From positions 1 to 8,267 of the forward strand of contig JARLFX010000113.1 of NCBI GenBank assembly GCA_031296355.1: a DNA stretch of 8,267 nt. The letters run 5' to 3'. The notes under the pieces are model-generated. The model saw only the letters and a program-made list of their open reading frames with translations, was not told where the DNA came from and did no database searches. Each line of letters begins with the position of its first letter. Position 1 is the first letter of the stretch. Below, one piece after another: positions 1 to 8,000 of the stretch. The stretch comes from Acidobacteriaceae bacterium. GTDB lineage: Bacteria; Acidobacteriota; Terriglobia; Terriglobales; Acidobacteriaceae. The position numbers were made by a program, and so were the translations under genes.

Positions 1-329
1 AGGCAATTTATCATCCACAAAGCAAAGTGACCAGTCGAGACAAGACACAAAGCTCATCCCGCTGCATGGCTGACGCGCAATGCAGACAGGTTAGGAAGGC
101 CGTGAGGAACGTGCGGCACCGCAATCGGAGGCGGGCAGTGGAGGGAGACTTGGCGCGGAGAGCAGCCTGGGTGAACGGAGTGAGGCGAGAATGCAACACA
201 CATGGAAACAACGAGAGAGATGAGGGGAAACAGGGGAGATAAATGAGGACGTTGCGGGACGCAGACTCAGAGAGTGCGGCCACAAACAAAAGGGGAGAGG
301 GGTGTGGAGGTGAGAGGTGATGGCGCCGA
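1..329 (-). other. 3' untranslated region of the LINE, no gene seen
   Basis: This is the sequence after the ORF2 TGA, read toward position 1 on the minus strand. The sense strand is pyrimidine-rich, especially from about 310 to 190 (CT-rich runs with CCCCTTTTG). Small ORFs here lack any recognisable motif. No AATAAA or poly(A)/simple-repeat tail is visible, so the true 3' end may lie outside the window. An 8-base word (CACAAAGC on the plus strand) occurs at 16-23 and 46-53. Confidence 0.6.
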
Positions 330-3300
330 TCAAGCGCAGGCCGCTTCCTTCCAGCGGCCGAAGAGCCTTGCGATGTGCTCCAAACACTGCAGACGGAGTT
401 GGAGCAGACAGTCGCGGCCGTCTTCGCCCGAGGCAAAGCCTGCGAGCTTGGCGGCCGCGTTTGCCTGTCGCCGCGTGAAGGCGCCGACAAGCAGACAGGT
501 GAAGTGGCGATGCTGCTCTTCGTCAGAAGCAGTCGCGGAGATGGGGAACAGAGAGGCGAGCAGGTCGCGCAGCACGAGGTTGCGAGTGGCGAGAAGCCAA
601 TCGCGAGTGCATGGCGCTGCTCCGAAGCAGTCGCGGATTGCGATGACGAGTTGCCAGCGGAAGGCGAGTCCGCTGTTCGAGCTGAGGCAATCGATGAGAT
701 GGCCGAGCGAACGAGGCCTATCACAGCCTCGACAGTGCAGCTGTGAGAGCGTGTTATCCGCGGCCCAGTAGCTGTGCATCGAGTTGGTCGCGACATGAAG
801 GAATGTGCACTGATGCTTGGCCGTGCCGCTTTGCATCACAGCACAACCGAGCTCGACCATGGCTTCGCTGGCGAGTGCCCCTTGCGGCACGTCTCCTGCT
901 GTGAGACCGTGCCAGTACTCCAGCTCAGCGGATTTGAGCTGCTTCATCGCGGCGCGACGAATGTCGTCAGCAATCACGAGGCCCGCACTGTCAGTGACGA
1001 CCATGTGATGCTCGCACTTGGCGAGCGGGAGCTGCGACACATTGGGAGGAGACGATCGCTCAGGATGAGCTCGTGCGATGTTGGCCTGATAATCGCTCAG
1101 ACGGTTGCCGACGCTGTGCGCATCGACGCCGTCCGTGTGAGCCTTGACGTGACTCAGCGTTGTGTCTGCGAGGCGGCGAGCGAGCAGATGATGGATGAGT
1201 TGCAGCAGCGGGCGGCCGGCCATGCGCAGACGACGGCGCTCGTTGCACTGCACGAGGAATGAGCGGATGGCACTCAGAGAGCTCTCGCTGTCGGAATGCA
1301 CATGCAAGGGGCAGGACAGAGGGAACATGGCGAGCACACGCGCAATGGCTTGCAGCTCGGCTGGGAAGACTCCTTGCGTGCAGCTGATGCTGGCGCCGAG
1401 CATCGTGGCACCTCGCACGTGCATCGGTTGCAGCTGCTTCTCATCGGAGGGGATCGTTGCGATACTTGCATCGAACCACTCGTCAGCAATCGTCACAGCC
1501 CACGAGGACGTGTTGGAGTCAGCTTCAAAGGAGCCATCTGTGTAGACATGCACAGGCGCTGAGGGGGCCGGCGCATCTGCTCCCCATCCTTGCCATCGAT
1601 CGTGTGTGATCGTGACCGGCGCCACACAGCGCGTGAGGCGCACGTTCCGCCAGATGGTGCCCACAGGCATGTCCCTTGCGGCCGAGGCCGGAGTGACGAA
1701 GAGATGGGCGTTGCGGTGATCCGCGCGATCATCGAGTAAGTGCAAAGACCATCCGAGTTCCTGCACGGCCATCTTCGAGGCTCTGGTCAGACGAGTGTCG
1801 TTGCGGTCGCGAGGGAACCACGTCGACGAGTTGACCTCAGAGGGCAACTCCTGGCGCAACAGAAGGCGGCCGAGCCGGCCCCAGCGGCAGTCAGGTCGAG
1901 AGGAGTTGATGCGCAGGAACAACTCAGACACCTTGACTGCCACCTCGAGGCGAGACGGCAAAATGAGCCCGAGGGCATGCGCCACTGCTCGATGGCTCAG
2001 TTGCAGCGGGGATCGCACAGCGTGCTTGATGCATCCAACGAGGATGCTGTTGCAGTCCTTAACGAACTTGCGCGTGTCCTGCCCATGCACGTAATGCAGA
2101 GCCAGCTCGAGCTTTGGCACGAGGAAGACATTGAACATGTATCGCGCTTGGCTCAGTGACACTTCGAACTTGCGCACCACGCTCGTGAACTTGGAGACCA
2201 TGCCACGCGACTTGGCGTGTTGAGCATGCCAGCTGCCGTCGAAGCGACAGTGCACTCCGAGGTAGCGGATGGGCTGATCGTGGGCCACAGGCGAGATCGG
2301 GTTGCCTTCGATCTCGATGCCGTGCAATTGCAGGTCCGCAGCCGTCAGCGCGGCTGGCTGCTCGCCTCCGAAGCGCCCAACCAGCTCGCACTTGCTGTGA
2401 TTGAGGCCGAGGAGGTTGAAACGCACGAAGTAGTGAACCCAATCGTTCTGCACGCGCATGGACGCGAGTGAGTTGGTGAGTATGGAGGTGTCGTCAGCAT
2501 AGCCGAGAGATGGAATCGACGCTGTGTGACCGCCGCGCAGAGTGATCACGAGGCCATGCCTCTCGCCAGTGAATGGGTTGCACTCGAGACCCTCGTGCAG
2601 CGCATCCATGAGGATGACGAACAGCAGAGGAGCGAGTGGGTCACCCTGGCGCAAGCTGCGGAGCACTGAGAAGGGCCGCGTGAATCCAAAGGCAGTGCGG
2701 ATGCACGAGGATAGTCCTGTGAGGCTGTCCTCAATCAACGCGACAAAAGCAGCAGGCATGCGCAAGCGATGCATCGCGCGCACCAGCACATGGGCCTGCA
2801 CGGAGTCGTAGGCTTGTTTGATGTCGTAGAGGAGTGTGTGCAGCTCGTGCTTGCCCCTGCGGCTCCAGTCCCATGCATCGAGCATCTCGTCGATGCATTT
2901 GGTGATGCTGCCGCCATGAATGAATCCACGCTGCGCTGGGTGCAGGATGGGGAAGCGAGCGAAGATGTTGCTGAGGCGATGCGCGAGGACTTTGTTGAAC
3001 AATTTGCCCAAGCAGCTCTGCAGGCTGATGGGTCGCAGGTTGCTCATGCCGTGCTCCTTCAGCGCATCCTTGAGCAGAGGAACGATGACGCTCGTCTTCC
3101 AAGCAGCTGGGAAGGTGGATGTGCGAAGGCAGGACGAGAACAAGGATGCGATGAGCGTGCAGAGGGCTGGACTGCTCTGCAGGGCTAGCTTCCACACTCC
3201 TGTCGAGACCTCGTCCTGGCCGGGAGACGAGATCAGCGGAGCATCCGACAGCATCGAGAGTACCTCCTGCTCTGTGATTGCATCGAGCAATCCCTCGTAC

Positions 3301-5063
3301 CACTGCGGATCCACGCTGTCCTTCGAGAGGAGCATCGGAGGCGGATCCACCGGAGGAGGGACGGGGACAGGAGGCAGAGGAGGTATAGCAAAGACGGAGC
3401 TGAAGTGATCAACGAGAGCATCTTCGAGCTCTTGCGATGTGGCTGTGAGGTCGCCATTCTTGTCAACCACTGCATGGATCTGCGCAGGCAGCTCGCTGCT
3501 GTCCAGCATGCGATGCACCTGCGCTGCCGGGTTGGCCTCGAGTGGAGTGCGGTGGGATCGTTGCATCCGCTTCTCCTCCTTGCGGATGGCAGTGCGGACA
3601 CGGTTGAGCAGCTGACGAGTCTCCTTGATCCACTCCGTCGGAGCAGCGTTGTCGTATGCATCGAGGGTCCACTGCACGTCGAGCTGCTCGACGCACCGTG
3701 CGTACTGCCGCCTCCACTCTGCACAGCGCACGAAGCGCACGTGGTGGGGACGGGGAGCCGAGGCCAAGATGCCTGCGGACAAGCGAAGCAGCCGAGCGAT
3801 TGCACTGTGCTGACGTCCGAGCTGAAGCATGTCTCGGCTCTTGTATGGAGCAGAGCCCGTGATGGGGAAGCAAGCGAAGGCGGAGCGACGCAGGACCGCA
3901 GTGAGGCGCGAGGCGACTGCATTGAGGTGTGCTGCAGGGTTGTCGTCGCAGGCGAGTAGCTGCTGCATCTGCTCCTGCTGTTGGTCGACGCCTCGTTGCA
4001 TGTGCTTCCCGAATGCTTCGATGTGCTGTGGGTTGGCGGCGCGGAGGTTGGGCAGCCGCAGTCGCATGGGCTCACTAGCACACGCGGCAGCTTTAGCAGC
4101 ATGCGTGGGCTGCATCTCCATCCACAGCAGCCGATGATGCGAGAGCTTGTGCAGCGAGGGAGCATGATCGACGCGAGCGAGGGTGAGTGAAGCAGCGTGT
4201 ATTCCCTTGCACCACAGGAAGTCGATGCGACTGGCGGAGAGTGGATTGGGCACAAAGTGAGTGAAGCCAGCGCGTGCAGCTGCAGCGCCGAGCGGATGGA
4301 AGTGACGGTACACATCGATGAACCCCTCGCGCTCGAGGTGATCGAGATGTTTGCTTGCGGCGGCGATGGCTGGAGTCCGAGCTGCCGCTGCGGCTGAGGC
4401 TCGGTCTGCAGCCACGCAAGTCTCGTTGAGGTCCCCCATCACGATGACCTGCTGCATTCCGAGCGACCACTTGAGGATTGTGGAGTAGAGCTCGTCTGCT
4501 TCACTGTGCTGAGGCGAGCTGGCCGCAAGATGGTCGAGGCCAGAGGGCATGTATGCTGAGACGAGCAGGGTGCGCTGCCCTCGGCTGAGCTCGAGCTCGA
4601 CACCGATCACCCGGCCCGTTGGTGATCGGTGGTAGCTGCGAGCTCGAGCGGCGAGGGGGAGAGATAGCAGCAGACCGACTCCTGCGTGCTGGGTGGATGG
4701 TCCCGCCGCGTAGACGAGAACGTAGGGCGGGAAGTGAGTGGAGAAGAGGGCAGGGTCGCCGATCTCCTGGAGGGCGACGGCGTCGAGCGTCAGCTGCGAG
4801 CATCGTGTGAGGATGCGAGGCAGCTTTCGTTCGAAGCCCAAGCCGACGTTGAAAGTACCTAGCCGCAGTGGAGCAGCAGGCGGAGGTGGGGGAGGACAGG
4901 GGTGAGGGAGAGCAGGGCCAGGGGCAGGGGAGCGGCCGGGGACTGGAGTGACGTTAGAACCGAGCATGAAATCGATCGTATGATACAAGTAGAGTACAGA
5001 TGGCGCAGAGGGAAGACCGACCGAGCACCTACAGGTGGCCGGCGGTCCTCGCTCTGCCCGCAT
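330..5063 (-). CDS. LINE ORF2: APE endonuclease / reverse transcriptase / RNase H polyprotein
   Basis: This 1577-residue protein runs from the first in-frame ATG (5063) to a TGA at 332-330. Its job is target-primed reverse transcription: nick the target, extend cDNA from the nick, and remove RNA. Domains in order are: a Pro-rich N-terminus; APE endonuclease at about 67-315; a linker with a basic helix-like stretch at about 495-504 and a Pro-rich run at 560-576; RT fingers and palm at about 614-942, with motif A Asp747 and YADD at 855-858; a thumb/connection region at 943-1170; RNase H at about 1171-1329; and a CX2CX7HX3C finger at 1444-1459. A second ATG at 4967 lies 61 nt beyond the ORF1 stop and only about 34 residues before the endonuclease; it would give 1545 aa and is an equally reasonable start. 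The frame stays open upstream to a TGA at 5345-5343, so a frameshifted ORF1-ORF2 fusion is also possible. The endonuclease SDH motif reads SHH; other key residues look intact. Confidence 0.92.
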   Translation of the reverse strand: MRAERGPPATCRCSVGLPSAPSVLYLYHTIDFMLGSNVTPVPGRSPAPGPALPHPCPPPPPPAAPLRLGTFNVGLGFERKLPRILTRCSQLTLDAVALQEIGDPALFSTHFPPYVLVYAAGPSTQHAGVGLLLSLPLAARARSYHRSPTGRVIGVELELSRGQRTLLVSAYMPSGLDHLAASSPQHSEADELYSTILKWSLGMQQVIVMGDLNETCVAADRASAAAAARTPAIAAASKHLDHLEREGFIDVYRHFHPLGAAAARAGFTHFVPNPLSASRIDFLWCKGIHAASLTLARVDHAPSLHKLSHHRLLWMEMQPTHAAKAAACASEPMRLRLPNLRAANPQHIEAFGKHMQRGVDQQQEQMQQLLACDDNPAAHLNAVASRLTAVLRRSAFACFPITGSAPYKSRDMLQLGRQHSAIARLLRLSAGILASAPRPHHVRFVRCAEWRRQYARCVEQLDVQWTLDAYDNAAPTEWIKETRQLLNRVRTAIRKEEKRMQRSHRTPLEANPAAQVHRMLDSSELPAQIHAVVDKNGDLTATSQELEDALVDHFSSVFAIPPLPPVPVPPPVDPPPMLLSKDSVDPQWYEGLLDAITEQEVLSMLSDAPLISSPGQDEVSTGVWKLALQSSPALCTLIASLFSSCLRTSTFPAAWKTSVIVPLLKDALKEHGMSNLRPISLQSCLGKLFNKVLAHRLSNIFARFPILHPAQRGFIHGGSITKCIDEMLDAWDWSRRGKHELHTLLYDIKQAYDSVQAHVLVRAMHRLRMPAAFVALIEDSLTGLSSCIRTAFGFTRPFSVLRSLRQGDPLAPLLFVILMDALHEGLECNPFTGERHGLVITLRGGHTASIPSLGYADDTSILTNSLASMRVQNDWVHYFVRFNLLGLNHSKCELVGRFGGEQPAALTAADLQLHGIEIEGNPISPVAHDQPIRYLGVHCRFDGSWHAQHAKSRGMVSKFTSVVRKFEVSLSQARYMFNVFLVPKLELALHYVHGQDTRKFVKDCNSILVGCIKHAVRSPLQLSHRAVAHALGLILPSRLEVAVKVSELFLRINSSRPDCRWGRLGRLLLRQELPSEVNSSTWFPRDRNDTRLTRASKMAVQELGWSLHLLDDRADHRNAHLFVTPASAARDMPVGTIWRNVRLTRCVAPVTITHDRWQGWGADAPAPSAPVHVYTDGSFEADSNTSSWAVTIADEWFDASIATIPSDEKQLQPMHVRGATMLGASISCTQGVFPAELQAIARVLAMFPLSCPLHVHSDSESSLSAIRSFLVQCNERRRLRMAGRPLLQLIHHLLARRLADTTLSHVKAHTDGVDAHSVGNRLSDYQANIARAHPERSSPPNVSQLPLAKCEHHMVVTDSAGLVIADDIRRAAMKQLKSAELEYWHGLTAGDVPQGALASEAMVELGCAVMQSGTAKHQCTFLHVATNSMHSYWAADNTLSQLHCRGCDRPRSLGHLIDCLSSNSGLAFRWQLVIAIRDCFGAAPCTRDWLLATRNLVLRDLLASLFPISATASDEEQHRHFTCLLVGAFTRRQANAAAKLAGFASGEDGRDCLLQLRLQCLEHIARLFGRWKEAACA
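687..734 (-). other. C-terminal CCHC-like zinc finger of ORF2
   Basis: ORF2 Cys1444-x2-Cys1447-x7-His1455-x3-Cys1459, reading HCRGCDRPRSLGHLIDC. A finger of the type C-x2-C...H-L-x2-C after the RT or RNase H is common in LINE ORF2 proteins (similar to the zf-RVT family) and is thought to contact nucleic acid. The last 118 residues after it are not recognised. Confidence 0.75.
1077..1553 (-). other. RNase H domain of ORF2
   Basis: ORF2 residues about 1171-1329. It begins VHVYTDGSFE with Asp1176, continues FPAELQAI with Glu1236, HSDSESSLSAI with Asp1258, then LSHVKAHTD with His1309 and a following N-x3-D ending in Asp1324. These are the D-E-D-D catalytic residues and accessory His of the type I RNase H fold, which degrades RNA in an RNA:DNA hybrid. 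Only some LINE lineages keep it, always downstream of the RT as here. All key residues are present. Confidence 0.9.
2238..3224 (-). other. Reverse transcriptase domain (RVT_1, LINE type) of ORF2
   Basis: ORF2 residues about 614-942. The order matches LINE RTs: RT0 (SSPGQDEVSTG, around 614), NLRPISLQSCLGKLFNK with HRL (about 675-697), QRGF with GGS (711-719), motif A LYDIKQAYDSV with catalytic Asp747, motif B LRQGDPLAP (804-812), motif C YADD with Asp857 and Asp858 (855-858), motif D LGLNHSKCELV, and motif E YLGV (934-937). The catalytic Asp triad is complete, so this domain appears functional. RQGDP plus YADD fits non-LTR elements. Confidence 0.95.
4119..4865 (-). other. APE-type (exonuclease-endonuclease-phosphatase) endonuclease domain of ORF2
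   Basis: ORF2 residues about 67-315. Visible family motifs are LGTFNVG with the metal-site Asn72, LQEIGD with Glu100, VSAYMPSG with Tyr171, VMGDLNE with Asp211 and Asn213, a DVYRHFHP...GFTHF stretch, and SRIDFLW with Asp281. In APE-type LINE endonucleases these residues bind metal and cut one DNA strand to supply the 3'-OH primer. The final motif, normally SDH, reads SHH at 308-310, replacing the Asp that pairs with the catalytic His. The fold assignment is firm; catalytic competence is uncertain. Confidence 0.9.
4968..5063 (-). promoter_or_regulatory. ORF1/ORF2 junction, probable translational coupling zone
   Basis: ORF1 ends CAC CTG TAG at 5037-5029. ORF2 is in the +1 frame relative to it, with ATGs at 5063 (35 nt overlap) and 4967 (61 nt after the stop). 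The ORF2 frame is open on both sides. Neither ATG has a purine at -3, so plain scanning initiation looks weak. Reinitiation after ORF1 termination, or a +1 shift at CTG-TAG, are the likely routes. The mechanism is inferred. Confidence 0.4.
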
Positions 5064-8000
5064 CGGAGGAGCGGCGGGCTGGGCTGCTCGAAGCAGCGGC
5101 AGCAGCCGAGGCAGCGGCTGGGGAGGCTGCGGGTGAAGCGAAAGACAGAGCGCGGTGCACGTTGCTGCCTGTGCGGGACGAAGCAGCTGCTGCTGCAGCG
5201 TGGCTTTGAGTGAGCGCTTTCTTTGCTGAATGCATTGGCGTGTCTGCCACAATGGGGAGTGGGCTGGACAGGGAGCTGAGGCTGGACAGCGGCGGGTTCG
5301 CAGGCCGAGCCGGCATCTGCACCTCCTCTCCGTCGCTCTCGCTCAGGTTCCACCACTGTGTCGCGGGGGTCGCGGGGAGGGAGGGAAGCAGAGGGGACGA
5401 AGCAGGCTTGGCTAAGGCTGACGCTGCCGCGCCTTGCTCCGGCGTGAGCATCGGCGATGTGAGATCCGCTTGAGCAGCCTTGCGTTTGTGTTTGCTCGAA
5501 GGAGCCGCGGCAACCGCAGCTGAGGCTGATGCTCTAGCCGGTGTGACCGTCGTCGACGGTTTGCGGCTTCGATTGTTTGTGACGAGCGTGAAGGGCGCTT
5601 CCTTCTCCTCTTCCGCTGCGTCAGAATGAGGCTGGACACTCGCGGCACTGGCACTCGCCGCAGACGCAGAGGAGGCAGCCTGTGAACCGGTCGCTGCGGC
5701 ATTCCTGTTCGATGATCGCCGTCGGGCTGGACTGCCAGCGGGAGGCGGAGCACTCAACGCGGCAGCCTGTGCTGAAACTGCGACGCTGGCTGGCTGTGCC
5801 TGTGCTGCCGCTGCAACCGGTGCAGCGGTTGGCTTCTCGTGTGATGAGACGAATTTGCATGCGCTTCCACGAGCGCAGTAGCCCGAATCTCGGAAGTCGA
5901 AGCACACCTGTTTAGGTTTGGCGACGAGGTTCGCTGGATGCTGGAATCTGCAGTGCTCGTTTCGCTCCCTGCGAGGGCACGACTGCTTGTGTCGCCAGCT
6001 CCGACAGACAGGGTCGCGCTCACTGACAGCAGCAGCAGCGTTGGATCCTGCGTGGTTGGTTTGCGCTGCTGCTCCGCGCTCTCCCTGCGGTTGTCGCCTT
6101 GCGTCCTGTCGCGGGTGGACGTGCGGCCTCCTGAATGCGCCTCCCTCACACTGATGAGCGGGATCCTTCGAACCGCAGTGTTTGCACTCAATGAGACGAT
6201 CCTTGAGACCAACAATGTATGCGTCGACGATCAGATGTCGCATCTCAAGCAGACGCGTACCAAAGCGCGCGCCGATCTGCTCCAGGTGCGGTGTTTGCTC
6301 GTCGAGGTCATCGAACAGCAGAGTCAGCTTGCGACTCGCTGCCCTCGTGTTGAGATCATGACCGAGGTAGACGCGCTGTACTCCAGACAGATGTTTGAGA
6401 TCAGAGGCCAGAGCCCAGTTGACGGGCTGATGCCACTGGATCCGCAGAGCGATTCCGCGGTACTCGGTGCACGCGTCGGTCGGATGGCCCAACGCTGAGC
6501 ACTGCTTGCAACGAGCAAGCGAGGGCACATTGGGTGCCTGCGCCCGAATTGGCTGACCCTCAAACTTGAGTCCTGCAGCGTTGATGCGCTGCACGGTCTC
6601 CGTCAGTTGGGCCACACTGGCGCCCCGAGCCAGGACGGACAGCACCAGACGGTTGCCGTGCTGTGTGGAGGGCATCCAACGAGTGGTCTCCTCAATGGCC
6701 GTCAGATCGAGAATGGCCTTCGTTGTGTCTGCGACCCACTTTGGGTCACGAGTCTTGTCCGCTCCCGAACAGGCGCACTCGATGTCGATCCTCTCTGCGC
6801 ACTCGTTTCTCAGCGGGCCGCACGGTCGACGGGCCCCATGCCACGAGGACTGCGGTCCCGCAGCGACACAGCAGGGCACTAGCGTCTTGACAGAGGAAAG
6901 CGCTTGTTCTAACTGCTCTCTGCTGTTGAATTGTACATGCACACGATTGTCGTCGATGAAAGCGCAAAGCATGCTGTTTGCGAGGGAAGCGGAGTGCCAT
7001 GCGGCCACGACGGATTGGACCTCCGTCGGAGACAAAGGGCCACAGGCCAATGCCTTTGCGTACTCAGCGCGGTCCTTGCTTTGCTCGTCGAACAGAGGAG
7101 GATGGAACACAAGACAGTGGGCGGGAGGCAGCTGCACGGGGGCGGAGCGCGAAGAGGGAGCTGCTGCAGCGGAGCTGGCGGCTGAGACTGCAGCGCTGGA
7201 GGCTGGGGCCGCGGCTGCTGCCTGTTCTGCCGCTGCTGCTGCCAATAGCTGTTGCTGCGCTGCTGGGAACATGGACGCGAGGCCAGGCTGCAGAGCTCCC
7301 TTGACCCGCTTGGCTGGAGCGACCGACGAGGACGCGCAGGCTCGACCGGACGGACGAGACACGGCAGGCACGGTCACCAATGCATCCCGAACAGTCAACT
7401 GGGCCACACGAGACGAATGCATATGAGAGAGAGGGAGCGGAGGCATGGGAGGAGCAGCGGGGAGCAGCGACGAGACAGCGGGGGCAGAAGCGGCGGCGCT
7501 GGACGAGGAAGCCGCGGCAGAGGGAGCAGCAGGGGAAGCGGCTGCGTCATCATCGCTCGACAGGTCCATCATGTCGGCCCCAGAGAGGCCAGGAGAGGGG
7601 CTAGACCCTGCAACATTGTTGGGTTGATCGTGTCTGATCGCTGCGTTCAACATTGCTCTTTGCGCCGATCCGATCGGAGCACGGGAAGGGGACGAGTTCC
7701 GTTTTTCACGATTATCTCGGCCATCTGTGAGCCTGCGGGCCTGAGGACACACACCTAAGGCAATGGACGAGGCTCCAGTGGGCGCCAGACACTTAGCAGA
7801 ATTGGCCGCGGCGGCCAAGGGAAACGGCGGCGGCTGTAGCGCAACGGCGGCTCGGCCGATCGGCGCCAAACTTTCAGGGAGCAGAGAGGGGGCTGCGCGC
7901 TGTGGGCTGGCCTCGTCGGTGAGTGCACTGGACTCACTGGCGACGAGGGTGGGTGGAACAACAAGGCCTGTTGGCCGAGGGGAGGGAGCTGCGGCTGCCG

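Noticed and set aside
11..796. A 261-codon minus-strand frame across the ORF2 end and the 3' region
   Set aside because: It overlaps the conserved zinc finger of ORF2 in a different frame and is Ser/Pro/Arg-rich without motifs.
3233..4315. A 360-codon minus-strand frame overlapping ORF2
   Set aside because: It lies inside the endonuclease-RT linker in another frame, is Ser/Cys/Arg-rich with no motif, and is explained as a shadow in GC-rich coding DNA.
5064..5252. Extending ORF2 upstream to the TTG at 5252-5250
   Set aside because: TTG is not a normal eukaryotic start, the stretch overlaps ORF1, and the translated segment is low-complexity. It could only be made by frameshifting.
7140..7270. 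CRISPR-like or regular tandem repeat in the gct/gca-rich tract
   Set aside because: The units are imperfect Ala/Ser codons without a constant repeat length or spacers, so this is coding low complexity.
6566..7426. A 286-codon plus-strand frame opposite ORF1
   Set aside because: It is antisense to the CCHC/Gag region and the Ala tract, has no recognisable domain, and its openness follows from the codon composition of ORF1.
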